Part shown: piece after piece, positions 14,354-22,506 of the stretch
How positions within the stretch are numbered: the stretch's first letter is position 1
How the letters are laid out: the number at the start of each line of letters is the position of its first letter
Notes under the pieces: generated by a model
The model's input: only the letters and a program-made list of their open reading frames with translations
The model's database searches: none
Told to the model about the DNA's origin: nothing
DNA from: an uncultured Flavobacteriales bacterium
GTDB lineage: Bacteria; Bacteroidota; Bacteroidia; Flavobacteriales; Crocinitomicaceae
NCBI GenBank assembly: GCA_946479985.1
Contig: CAMLIF010000047.1
Location: 1-26,860 of the forward strand
DNA length: 26,860 bases
Reading direction: 5' to 3'
Program-made: the position numbers and the translations under genes

Positions 14354-15988
14354 TTAATATCTATCACCGCTTGAAATTTCTTTGATCTCAGATTTTCCGG
14401 AACTTCTGTCAAGTACAATGAATGAATAATCGCCGTAATAATAAGATCTGTCACGCGAGATAAAATCATATTTCGCTGCAATCTTTTCATTAATCTTAAT
14501 CTTCTCCGTGTCAGACTCTAACTCTATAACACCGTATTTTCCTTTCGATCTGATAATGTATAAATTGTCGGTTTCGTACAAAATTGCCTCGAACATTGGT
14601 TTTGAAAGAGGTTTGCCCTCATCAGATAAGAAGCCATATTTATTATCCGTTTTATAAACATAGCGTTCTCCGCAAAGTTGAATTTCTTCATAAGCAAAGG
14701 CAGAAGTATTTCCATCTCCGCTCATAAGTGCCCATTTCTTATCTTTTTCCAAAGCCAAATCTCCGTTCGCCAAGATCTGAACAGATGTAAGTCCTGATTG
14801 TGCAACCGTAAGCTCATCCTCCTTTTTAATTTTCAATACTTCCCACGTATTACCAACCATACCAAGAATATAGCGGTAAGAGTAATTCAGTGAATCATAT
14901 TTAATAGCAATGATCTCTTTCTCAGCCGAAGTTATTACCCCGTATTTATTGTTTTTTTGAACCTGGAATACATTTCCTCCCAGCGGAGTGATTTTTTGAT
15001 ATCCCTGCTTTAAGATCTGAGTTCCTTTTTCATTAAACAGGAAATTCTCGGATCCTTTAGACAGGATTGCAAATTTCAAATATGAATTAGGGGTGAAATT
15101 TGCCGTAAGATCATACTCAAAGGGTACAATGGTTTTCAAATTCTTGTCAACAATCCCGTATTTTCCTGATTCATTTTTGAAAACCAGTGTGTTCTTGTAC
15201 ATTAAGTAAGCATCGTTAAAGGATTTTACCTTTTTCCCGTTTTCATAATAGTCTGCATTGAATTTGGAATCCGGAAGTTTGAAATCATTAAAATTGAATT
15301 CTTCATAAACACTGTAATCATATCTTCCATAATAATCTCTGCGTGGGTTTTTGATATGGTCTTTGATTGCTAAAACGCCCGTCCCGTATGGAATAAACTG
15401 ATACGTATTAAAATCTGTAACCCATCTGAAGTTAGGAACATCAAACAACGCAGCAGTTTGTCTTCCCGAGCGCTCATCTTTCGTTACAACGTATAAACCA
15501 TTATTTGCTTCTTCATCGTTTATAAGAGGTGTCACGTAATAACCAACACTCATGTCCAAATTCAACTTAGCCAGCAGGGAATTTCCGTTGAGATCAAAAA
15601 CTTCAAGCGGAAACTGCGTGTTTCTTTTACCGATTGCCACAAAATAGGCGTTATTCTCTCCAATGTAACCATCATAACTCTTTAGTATGGAAAAATCTTT
15701 GTCAACATGAATCGTTTTATAACCATCATAAAGCAGGAATGCTCCATTGGCAAAAACATACACTTTTTCAAACGCAGCCGGGAAAATTTCTTTTTTATTC
15801 AGATCAACAATTCCATAAGAAGCCGAATAATAACGTTTGTGATCAACTTTGATCAAATAATCGCTGTTTGTTGTACATGCCAGGTATTCAATTGAATTCC
15901 GCGACCGGTTTCCGTAATAATCTTGCGCGGAAACTGAGGTTGCCAAAGCGGAAGAAAGAACTACTAAAAGGGATAGTATGATTTTCAT
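14354..15988 (-). CDS. Secreted WG-repeat protein
   Basis: A 544-aa exported protein with a Sec signal (MKIILSLLVVLSSALATSVSA, then QD). The body is made of WG-type beta repeats, a family of unknown function common in Bacteroidota. Recognisable repeat starts are SYGIVDLNKKEIFP (57), KYGIVDKNLKTIVPFEYD (276), KYGVITSAEKEIIAIKYD (348), a degenerate KWALMSGDGN (418), KYGFLSDEGKPLSKPMFE (450) and KYGVIELES (484). In most repeats Tyr replaces the Trp of the family name. The N-terminal half is more diverged but also strand-rich. There is no lipobox, transmembrane anchor or evident type IX C-terminal signal. It stands alone between two convergent or divergent neighbours. A TAATTTTG string at 16015-16022 could be its -7 element. 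Confidence 0.82.
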   Translation of the reverse strand: MKIILSLLVVLSSALATSVSAQDYYGNRSRNSIEYLACTTNSDYLIKVDHKRYYSASYGIVDLNKKEIFPAAFEKVYVFANGAFLLYDGYKTIHVDKDFSILKSYDGYIGENNAYFVAIGKRNTQFPLEVFDLNGNSLLAKLNLDMSVGYYVTPLINDEEANNGLYVVTKDERSGRQTAALFDVPNFRWVTDFNTYQFIPYGTGVLAIKDHIKNPRRDYYGRYDYSVYEEFNFNDFKLPDSKFNADYYENGKKVKSFNDAYLMYKNTLVFKNESGKYGIVDKNLKTIVPFEYDLTANFTPNSYLKFAILSKGSENFLFNEKGTQILKQGYQKITPLGGNVFQVQKNNKYGVITSAEKEIIAIKYDSLNYSYRYILGMVGNTWEVLKIKKEDELTVAQSGLTSVQILANGDLALEKDKKWALMSGDGNTSAFAYEEIQLCGERYVYKTDNKYGFLSDEGKPLSKPMFEAILYETDNLYIIRSKGKYGVIELESDTEKIKINEKIAAKYDFISRDRSYYYGDYSFIVLDRSSGKSEIKEISSGDRY

Positions 15989-16092
15989 GATTGTTATTTT
16001 AACTTGATGTCCCCAAAATTAACTGATTATTTCACTTTACCCTAAACCAAATGAATTAAAATGGGTTAGCAGGAAGACTACCTTCAGCCTAT

Positions 16093-16121
16093 TTGCTAAT
16101 TGACCAAATAACTTAATTTTA
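16093..16121 (+). promoter_or_regulatory. Possible promoter of the GH3 gene
   Basis: TTG (16093-16095), an 18-nt spacer and TAATTTTA (16114-16121; one mismatch to TAnnTTTG) lie directly before the ATG at 16126. If used, the transcript would be leaderless or nearly so. Confidence 0.3.
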
Positions 16122-16125
16122 CTCC

Positions 16126-18762
16126 ATGAAAACTCTCCTTTTATTCCTGTTCCTCTTACCCACAACACTTTTGTTTGGACAGATCTATAAAGATTCAACA
16201 CAACCCATTGATGCACGTGTAACTGATCTCTTGAGCAGAATGACTACGGAAGAAAAATTCTGGCAGGTTTTCATGATTCCTTCAGATGGAGACACAACCA
16301 ACGGAAAGTTCAAACACGGAATTTTCGGGTTGCAGGTAAGTGCCGGATCAAAAGGCGATGCTGGTGGGCAGCTTCTCACCTACAACACAGGCGAAGATGC
16401 AGTTTCCCTTGCCCTGAAGATCAATAATATCCAAAGTCACTTTGTAAACAAAACCCGTTTGGGAATTCCGTTCATTCCGTTTGATGAAGCATTACATGGA
16501 TTAGTGAGACAGGGAACCACAGCTTTTCCACAGGCAATTGGTCTTGCTGCAACCTGGGACACAGCGCTGGTTCACGATGTAGCTGCACAAATCGCAATGG
16601 AATGTAACATGCGCGGAATCCGTCAGATTTTGTCGCCGGTGGTGAACCTTGCATCAGATGTGCGCTGGGGAAGAACAGAAGAAACATACGGAGAAGATCC
16701 GTTCCTGACAAGTGAGATCGGACTGGCATTTATACGCGAGTTCGAACAACGCGGAATTATTACAACGCCCAAACATTTTGTCGCGAATGTGGGTGACGGC
16801 GGTCGCGACAGCTACCCAATATATCTAAGCGAATGGTATTTGGAGCAAACTCATTTTGTTCCCTTCAAAAGACTAATTCATGAAGGCGGTTCGCGCTCAA
16901 TCATGACCTCATACAATTCGTTGAACGGTACAGCTTGTTCTTCGAATGATTGGCTCCTGAATCAAAAACTCAAAGAAGAATGGGGATTTAAAGGATTTGT
17001 GATTTCAGATGCAAACGCAGTTGGAGGTGAAGTTGTTTTACATCATACCGCTGCTGATTATGCTTTGAGCGGAAAACATGCCATTGAAGGTGGGCTGGAC
17101 GTAATATTTCAAACCGACTACGATCATGCAGCCCTTTTTTATCCTGCCTTCGAATCTGGACAGGTAGATATGACCCGATTAAACGATGCGGTTTCACGCG
17201 TGCTTCGTACCAAATTTGAATTGGGTTTGTTTGAGAATCCATACGTTACTATTCCAAATTCAATAACCGCTGTTCCACCAAAGGGAAATGATCTTTCTCA
17301 ACTTGCAGCCGAAAAATCATTCGTGTTATTGAAGAATGAGAATGAGGTGCTACCCATTGGTCCTTCCGTTCACAAAATCGCACTTTTCGGAGCTGATGCG
17401 AGTGATGTCAGACTGGGCGGATACAGTCCTCCGGGAAATAATCCTATTAGCATTCTGGAAGGATTAAAACAAATTTCCGGAGATTCCATCTTAATAAACT
17501 ACCAGGAAACGGTAAGCTATGCCGACACGCTCTACACCCCAATTCCAGCAAAATTTCTGGCAAATGAAGGCAATACCGGATTGAAAGGAACTTACTACGA
17601 TAACGTGAGTCTTTCGGGCGATCCGATTGTATCACGAAACGATTCACAAGTTGATTTCAACTGGACACTTTACGGGCCTTCACAGGAGTTAGACAATCAT
17701 TTCTACTCGGCAAAATGGGATGGAGAATTGATTGCTCCTGAAACCAAAAAAATCAAAATTGGCTTAGAGGGAAATGACGGTTACCGGCTTTACATAAATG
17801 ATGAATTACTCATTGATCGCTGGGAGAAAACAAGCTATCATACAGATCTGATTCCTTTCACTTTCAAGAAAGACAAACACTATCCGGTTCGAATTGAGTT
17901 CAAAGAACCAAATGGAAACGGGAAAATCAGATTAATCTGGAATCACGGAGCAGATAACACGTTTGATTCGAAGCTTAAAAACGCTGTAAAAATAACCGAA
18001 AAGTCAGATCTGGCTGTAATCGTAGTCGGTATTCATGAAGGTGAATTCCAGGATCGTGCTTCGCTGCGTTTGCCCGGAAATCAGGAGAAATTGATTCAGG
18101 AATTACACAAAACAGGAAAACCGGTGGTTGTTTTAATTGTTGGCGGAAGCGCCGTAACGATGAACGAATGGATCAATGATGCCGATGCAATTGTAAGTTT
18201 ATGGTATCCGGGAGAAGCCGGTGGATATGCAGTAGCAAATTTACTCACGGGGAGAGTTAATCCTGCTGGCCGTTTACCGATTACTTTTCCAATTTCCGAA
18301 GCGCAGCTTCCGATTACTTACAATCATTTACCAACCGGGAGAAGTGACGATTATTACAATTTAACCGGTGAACCGTTGTTCCCATTCGGATTCGGATTAA
18401 GCTACACCCAATTCTCCTATTCCGATGCAAAACTGGATAAACAGGTAATTTCAAAAAACGAATCTGCAAAACTGTCCTTCACTTTAACAAACACAGGAAA
18501 ACGAACGGGCGAAGAAGTGGTCCAATTGTATTTGAAAAGCAAATTAACAGCACTGGCCCAGCCTGTTATTGCGTTAAGGGGGTTTCAACGAATTGAATTG
18601 AAACCGGGAGAAAGCAAGGAACTATTTTTCACATTGACGCCGGAAATGTTTACACATATTTCAAGTGATCTGAAAGAAGTTATTGAATCAGGAGAATATG
18701 AATTACTGATCGGTTCTTCTTCCAAAAACCTACACTTGAAAAGTGTTTTGACTATTCAGTAG
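16126..18762 (+). CDS. GH3 family glycosidase with inserted PA14 domain (beta-glucosidase/xylosidase type)
   Basis: An 878-aa exported retaining beta-glycosidase that releases terminal glucose or xylose. A signal peptide (MKTLLLFLFLLPTTLLFG) is followed by the GH3 N-terminal barrel: FDEALHGLVR, the block SDVRWGRTEETYGEDPFLT, TPKHFVANVGDGG and SIMTSYNSLNG. The nucleophile is Asp295 in GFVISDANAVGG. The C-terminal domain starts near 385 (AAEKSFVLLKNENEVLPI). It is interrupted by a PA14 domain at about 482-607 (LKGTYYDNVSLSGDP ... GKIRLIWNHG) and resumes with HEGEFQDRASLRLPGNQ, where Glu639 is the likely acid/base. An FnIII-like domain (about 745-870) ends the protein, after FPFGFGLSYTQF. PA14 inserted at this point is known in GH3 and usually shapes substrate specificity. 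No type IX C-terminal signal is evident. It overlaps the convergent fucosidase gene by 11 nt. Confidence 0.92.
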   Translation: MKTLLLFLFLLPTTLLFGQIYKDSTQPIDARVTDLLSRMTTEEKFWQVFMIPSDGDTTNGKFKHGIFGLQVSAGSKGDAGGQLLTYNTGEDAVSLALKINNIQSHFVNKTRLGIPFIPFDEALHGLVRQGTTAFPQAIGLAATWDTALVHDVAAQIAMECNMRGIRQILSPVVNLASDVRWGRTEETYGEDPFLTSEIGLAFIREFEQRGIITTPKHFVANVGDGGRDSYPIYLSEWYLEQTHFVPFKRLIHEGGSRSIMTSYNSLNGTACSSNDWLLNQKLKEEWGFKGFVISDANAVGGEVVLHHTAADYALSGKHAIEGGLDVIFQTDYDHAALFYPAFESGQVDMTRLNDAVSRVLRTKFELGLFENPYVTIPNSITAVPPKGNDLSQLAAEKSFVLLKNENEVLPIGPSVHKIALFGADASDVRLGGYSPPGNNPISILEGLKQISGDSILINYQETVSYADTLYTPIPAKFLANEGNTGLKGTYYDNVSLSGDPIVSRNDSQVDFNWTLYGPSQELDNHFYSAKWDGELIAPETKKIKIGLEGNDGYRLYINDELLIDRWEKTSYHTDLIPFTFKKDKHYPVRIEFKEPNGNGKIRLIWNHGADNTFDSKLKNAVKITEKSDLAVIVVGIHEGEFQDRASLRLPGNQEKLIQELHKTGKPVVVLIVGGSAVTMNEWINDADAIVSLWYPGEAGGYAVANLLTGRVNPAGRLPITFPISEAQLPITYNHLPTGRSDDYYNLTGEPLFPFGFGLSYTQFSYSDAKLDKQVISKNESAKLSFTLTNTGKRTGEEVVQLYLKSKLTALAQPVIALRGFQRIELKPGESKELFFTLTPEMFTHISSDLKEVIESGEYELLIGSSSKNLHLKSVLTIQ

Positions 18763-20182
18763 CCAGCTCGAATTTGAAAACCAAAACCGGGTTCGTTTTT
18801 TGAGCCTGAAGGAACTTCTTCGGTAAAGTAATTTCCACTTTTCCATTCGAAACTTTATAACGCACTGTTTCTCCTGTTGGCACAAAAACCAGTTTCGATC
18901 CTTTTTTCGGGAGATTGGTTGTCCATTCAACAGTTGTTTGTCCGGCTTGAGAGACAACTAATGCGAAGGTTGTTTTCTCATTTTTTGATTGTGTGAAAAA
19001 CACATTTTCATCCTGGTAGTGTTCAATACTTCGCGTTTCGTAAATGGCAGTCCCGTTTGTTTCCAGCCACGCTCCTACTTCCAGAAGTCTTTCTTCCACT
19101 TCAGGCGGAAAAGTTCCATCAGGCTTAGGCCCCACTCCCAGCAATAAATTCCCGCCTTTCGCTACAACTTCTACCAGCGTACCAATTACACGGTCAGCAG
19201 TTTTCCAGTTGTTATCCGGAACATAACCCCAGTCATTTCCCAATGGCATACAGGTTTCCCACGGATTATCGATACGCTGTTCAGGAATAGTATGTTCAGG
19301 TGTTTGATAATTCTCATAAGGCCCCTGAACCGTTCTGTCAACTACGAGCATTCCGGGTTGTTTTGCCCGCGCCATTGTTGCAATTCTTGCAATGTCCAGT
19401 TCCTGGTCCCACGCCGGAATAGGTGCTCCCCACGACAGAACTTCAGCATCAATCGTGTTTTTTGGTCTTACCCAGCCGCCATCCAGCCACAACAGATCAA
19501 CGCTTCCGTAGCCGGAAACAATTTCCCCAATCTGTCTGTAAGTATAATCCTGAAATTGCTTCCAGCGCCACGGATATTTACCGGTATCGTAGTTATTATT
19601 CCTGTTTGGAGTTGCATATAACGGCCACCAGTAATTTTCGTTGTGCCAGTCGGGCTTAGAGAAATAAGCACCAATCATAAATCCCTGGTTCCGGTATGCA
19701 GAAAAAACGTGTTCCAGCACATCCGCTTTCGGATTGGAGGCAAACGGTCCGGCCGTAATCTTAAAATCGGTTTGCTGCGTGTCGAACATACAAAAGCCAT
19801 CGTGGTGTTTTGTAGTAAAAACCAGGTAACGCATTCCTGCTTTCCGGGAAACCTCAGCCCATTTCTCCGGGTTAAAATGAACCGGATTCAGAGAATCTTT
19901 CAAACCGAAATACCACTTTTTATATTCGTCATAAGAAGAAGTAGAATCCCTGGTGATCCAGTCTTCCGAACAAACCGACCATGATTCGATAATTCCGGGA
20001 ACAGCGTATAGGCCCCAATGAATAATCACTCCGAACTTCTGATCCTGCCATTTCTCCAATTTTTGAAGTACCAAAGAATCTGTTGGTTTTTGATAATCAT
20101 TTGAAACAGGGTGAACACCTAAATTCTGTGCAACCCCAGTGAAACAAAGAAGAATTAATACAGGAAGGAGGAATCTCGTCAT
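18752..20182 (-). CDS. GH29 alpha-L-fucosidase
   Basis: A 476-aa exported retaining fucosidase that removes alpha-linked L-fucose. A signal peptide (MTRFLLPVLILLCFTGVA) precedes the catalytic barrel. Family blocks include FGVIIHWGLYAVPGIIESWS (His55), YLVFTTKHHDGFCMFD (His126/His127 fucose-binding pair), and nucleophile Asp234 in SVDLLWLDGGW. The block VAKGGNLLLGVGPKPDGTFP closes the barrel, and a beta-sandwich domain follows from about 375. The acid/base is less conserved in GH29 and I could not fix it by eye. The gene is the last of a probable three-gene minus-strand set, 26 nt after the lipoprotein at 20209. Its final codons overlap the end of the GH3 gene tail-to-tail. No SusC/SusD pair is near, so this is not a classic polysaccharide utilisation locus. 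Confidence 0.92.
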   Translation of the reverse strand: MTRFLLPVLILLCFTGVAQNLGVHPVSNDYQKPTDSLVLQKLEKWQDQKFGVIIHWGLYAVPGIIESWSVCSEDWITRDSTSSYDEYKKWYFGLKDSLNPVHFNPEKWAEVSRKAGMRYLVFTTKHHDGFCMFDTQQTDFKITAGPFASNPKADVLEHVFSAYRNQGFMIGAYFSKPDWHNENYWWPLYATPNRNNNYDTGKYPWRWKQFQDYTYRQIGEIVSGYGSVDLLWLDGGWVRPKNTIDAEVLSWGAPIPAWDQELDIARIATMARAKQPGMLVVDRTVQGPYENYQTPEHTIPEQRIDNPWETCMPLGNDWGYVPDNNWKTADRVIGTLVEVVAKGGNLLLGVGPKPDGTFPPEVEERLLEVGAWLETNGTAIYETRSIEHYQDENVFFTQSKNEKTTFALVVSQAGQTTVEWTTNLPKKGSKLVFVPTGETVRYKVSNGKVEITLPKKFLQAQKTNPVLVFKFELATE

Positions 20183-20208
20183 AACATTTCGTGAAGTTCG
20201 AAGATGGT

Positions 20209-21177
20209 TTACAAATACAGTTTCGTATCCTTTTCAAAATCGATCATAAATCCTTTTTTTGTATAATATTTCCGGATCTGATCTACTTTTTGAAAATCTC
20301 TGGCCATTGCTGCTTTGAAAAACGGTTTCACCAGCTTATTTGTTTCGGAAGCGGGATATTTTTTGTTCAAATAGGTGTAAGCGGTAACAAAATACTCACT
20401 TAGATCTGAAATGCTTTCTTCGCTGCCGTTTGAGAGATACGAAATGGCCGGAGTATTGTTCATTCCGTAAATCAGGAAAGTAAAGTATTCTTTTTTCAAC
20501 GCTTTTGCGCGGTCAATCATTATAAAATCGGGATTCTCCGCCACAAAGGTTTCCCACCAAACTGCCCGGTCTACAAATTCCTTTTCGGTCAAAACAATTC
20601 CGGCATCTACCTGAAAAACATTGTCATCATTTTCCCGGAGTGCTTTCAGAAACTTGCGCATGGTCGGTGAAACCGATTTGTAGAAATTTTCAGCAATGAA
20701 ATCGCGGTTCGTTCCAATTCCCGGAAACCCTTCCCAACACTCTAAACGAAAACCATGTTTTTTCCATTTCTTATCAAGATCCGACAGAAGTTTACTCATG
20801 GGCAATTCTTTTCCGTTTTCATCAGTTTCAATGCAGGGTGAATCCTGAATGGATTTATTGTTAAGAATTTGATTCGCAACATTCTCCTCGATCTTTTCAT
20901 ACAATTCATGAAAAACAACGAAGGCTTCGTCGCAAATTTCCCGATTGACGCCTTTTAGCAATTCCCTGTATTTCTTTACTGCTTCAGCAGATGATTCTAC
21001 TTTTGAAACGTCCAGAGCAGACACAAATTTCTTGTATTCATTCAATCTATCGGAATAATTCACTGTTTCTTCCGAAGTTTCAGCAACAGGTTTTTCTTTA
21101 ACTTTGGCAGAATCCGAACCACAAGCCACCAAGGTGATAACGAGAACAATTCCTAGTGCTTTTAATCCGAAATTCAT
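20209..21177 (-). CDS. Uncharacterised lipoprotein, upstream of the fucosidase
   Basis: I do not recognise the family. The 322-aa product has a lipoprotein signal (MNFGLKALGIVLVITLVACG, lipidated Cys19) and a short Ser/Lys/Glu linker. The mature domain is predominantly helical, for example DRLNEYKKFVSAL, EAVKKYRELLKGV and EAFVVFHELYEKIEENVANQ. A conserved-looking Trp/Gly block, FRLECWEGFPGIGTNRDFIA, lies near the centre, and WWETFVAENPDFIMIDRAKA follows later. Three further cysteines sit in the mature part. The gap to the fucosidase start is 26 nt, and the gap from the preceding 21204-21635 gene is also 26 nt, with no promoter evident in either, so the three are probably co-transcribed. No glycan-binding signature is visible. 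Confidence 0.75.
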   Translation of the reverse strand: MNFGLKALGIVLVITLVACGSDSAKVKEKPVAETSEETVNYSDRLNEYKKFVSALDVSKVESSAEAVKKYRELLKGVNREICDEAFVVFHELYEKIEENVANQILNNKSIQDSPCIETDENGKELPMSKLLSDLDKKWKKHGFRLECWEGFPGIGTNRDFIAENFYKSVSPTMRKFLKALRENDDNVFQVDAGIVLTEKEFVDRAVWWETFVAENPDFIMIDRAKALKKEYFTFLIYGMNNTPAISYLSNGSEESISDLSEYFVTAYTYLNKKYPASETNKLVKPFFKAAMARDFQKVDQIRKYYTKKGFMIDFEKDTKLYL

Positions 21178-21203
21178 GCTGAAAAATGTGTTTTCTTAGA
21201 AAT

Positions 21204-21635
21204 CTATTTGAACTCTTCCATGAACTTATCATCCCACTTAAAGGCATTCACGATCCAGCCAGAACCGTTTTCGTAATAAGTAAAGATTAGTCGAAGCGCG
21301 TGAAATTCATATTGAATGATATATGTTTCTCTTACTGCAAAATCAGAAATAGTTTCACTTTTAATCTTAGTAGATGACACCATTTTACCGTAACGCTCAG
21401 TAACAACTCCCATTGATTTAACCGTTTGATCAGAAAGATCAGTCAATTCATCTTCAGGTAACGGCCAGTACGGAGCCAATTCTGCAATAGCTTTGGAATA
21501 CTTTTTCTGTTTGAACAATTCCACCACTTTTAAGCTGACTGCTTCTGTTTCGGCAACAGTAGCCATGTGTTTTTCCTGGGCAAAGAGCATTGTTCCGAAT
21601 GCCGAGAATGCTAAAGTCAAAAAGAGATTTTTCAT
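21204..21635 (-). CDS. Small secreted protein of unknown function
   Basis: The 143-aa product from MKNLFLTLAFSAFGTMLFAQ has a cleavable signal peptide, a helical N-terminal part (ETEAVSLKVVELFKQKKYSK) and a strand-rich C-terminal part (ETYIIQYEFHALRLIFTYYE, then GSGWIVNAFKWDDKFMEEF). A helix pair followed by curved strands resembles small NTF2-like/DUF3887-type exported proteins, but that is a guess. The open frame extends 43 codons upstream; 21635 is chosen because it begins a textbook signal peptide. A TATCTTTC string (minus, 21669-21662), one mismatch from the -7 consensus, lies about 27 nt before the start. It is the first gene of the set leading to the fucosidase. Confidence 0.72.
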   Translation of the reverse strand: MKNLFLTLAFSAFGTMLFAQEKHMATVAETEAVSLKVVELFKQKKYSKAIAELAPYWPLPEDELTDLSDQTVKSMGVVTERYGKMVSSTKIKSETISDFAVRETYIIQYEFHALRLIFTYYENGSGWIVNAFKWDDKFMEEFK

Positions 21636-21714
21636 GATTGGTTTATTTGTTTTTGATTCCCGAAAGATAACCAGAATTGATGAAAGCGTCGCCTTCTTTA
21701 GCATATCTGCAATA

Positions 21715-21798
21715 TTCCCGCGAATTCGTCCGCCGCGGTGGAACTCCGTTAACACTTCGTTCATTGCGCAGCGTTAGCGAGCATTAAATTCGCGGGAA
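21715..21798. repeat. 84-bp element bounded by 12-bp inverted repeats
   Basis: TTCCCGCGAATT (21715-21726) and AATTCGCGGGAA (21787-21798) are exact inverted arms. The 60 bp between them look more GC-rich than the flanks and hold a near-palindrome, TCCGCCGCGGTGGA, at about 21729-21742. No reading frame is convincing. It lies in the 250-bp gap between the DUF6526 gene and the 21204-21635 gene. A palindromic repeat (REP or MITE-like) or a structured RNA are the main options; no target-site duplication is obvious. Confidence 0.6.
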
Positions 21799-21885
21799 AA
21801 CCAACCAAACTCATTCGGAGGAATTATTGTTGTTGTAGTTATCATGAAGGTCTAACACAAAATCTTCATATTGCTCTAAAATCGT

Positions 21886-22320
21886 TTACACGCGATGTGT
21901 ATCTGCTTTCCAGTTACGAATCTTTGATTTGATTTCATTTTGAGTCATTTTTCTTTCAATTGCCAGTTCAGTTAGCTCCACTAACTCTTCATCAGAAGCG
22001 AAACGCAAAGCAATAATTTGGCTTAATGTGAGATTTGGATTAATTGGTTTCGAGGTAAGAATAAAATGACGCAAACTCTCTTCTGCACGAATTGCTCTAT
22101 CCTGCGCTTTCAAGGCAAAAGCTCGCGACAAAATCGTCAATAACAATAATCCTATTGACAATAAAACAATTACTAATTGAGGTAAACTTTCGCCCAAATT
22201 ATCTGCCGTTGTAGCGAAAAAATATACCGATAGTCCGATGCACGCTAAAACAATTGAATATAGAACTCCATGATACATTGGTGATAGTCTTCTGTGATTT
22301 CCCTGATTTTGTGCTGACAT
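21886..22320 (-). CDS. DUF6526 family membrane protein
   Basis: A 144-aa protein. After a polar start (MSAQNQGNHRRLSPMYHG), two transmembrane helices at about 18-37 and 47-66 form a hairpin. A conserved cytoplasmic-type tail follows, with FALKAQDRAIRAEESLRHFI, LSQIIALRFASDEELVELTE and a final KSKIRNWKADTHRV. These blocks match my memory of the Bacteroidota family DUF6526, whose function is unknown. Length and ending fit the family. A candidate -7 box lies at 22363-22370. It is divergent from uvrD and does not appear to share an operon with the genes downstream, which lie 250 nt away across the inverted-repeat element. The frame remains open for 22 codons after the TAA stop. Confidence 0.85.
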   Translation of the reverse strand: MSAQNQGNHRRLSPMYHGVLYSIVLACIGLSVYFFATTADNLGESLPQLVIVLLSIGLLLLTILSRAFALKAQDRAIRAEESLRHFILTSKPINPNLTLSQIIALRFASDEELVELTELAIERKMTQNEIKSKIRNWKADTHRV

Positions 22321-22362
22321 GATTTTTTTTGTTTAATGACAATGATTCGTTCAGTGTCAAGT

Positions 22363-22370
22363 CAAAAGTA
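22363..22370 (-). promoter_or_regulatory. Candidate -7 element of the DUF6526 gene
   Basis: Minus-strand TACTTTTG matches TAnnTTTG, with TTTG 22 nt further upstream (22396-22393). Expected start is near 22356, a leader of about 36 nt. Spacing is longer than ideal. Confidence 0.4.
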
Positions 22371-22472
22371 ATTCGTTTTCAATAGTTAAATTCAAATTAT
22401 GCACTTAATCTTTGTATCTGATTGGTTCCAATCAGCAAGTAATAAAATTTATGAACATCCAATGAAAGCAAT

Positions 22473-22501
22473 TTGAATTCGTAACGGGATGCGTATCTTT
22501 G
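22473..22501 (+). promoter_or_regulatory. uvrD promoter (TTG-N18-TATCTTTG)
   Basis: TTG (22473-22475), an 18-nt spacer and TATCTTTG (22494-22501) match the phylum consensus. The -7 box ends 5 nt before the ATG at 22507, so transcription should begin at or next to the start codon. It overlaps, and so argues against, the alternative upstream ATG at 22489. Confidence 0.75.
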
Positions 22502-22506
22502 TGTTC

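Noticed and set aside
19292..19984. Plus-strand ORFs of 78-113 aa within the fucosidase region
   Set aside because: They are antisense to a fully conserved GH29 coding sequence, have Cys/Arg-rich composition and show no recognisable domain.
16126..21635. Polysaccharide utilisation locus
   Set aside because: Two glycosidases are present but there is no SusC/SusD pair, hybrid two-component system or anti-sigma/ECF pair. The genes are convergent rather than co-directional.
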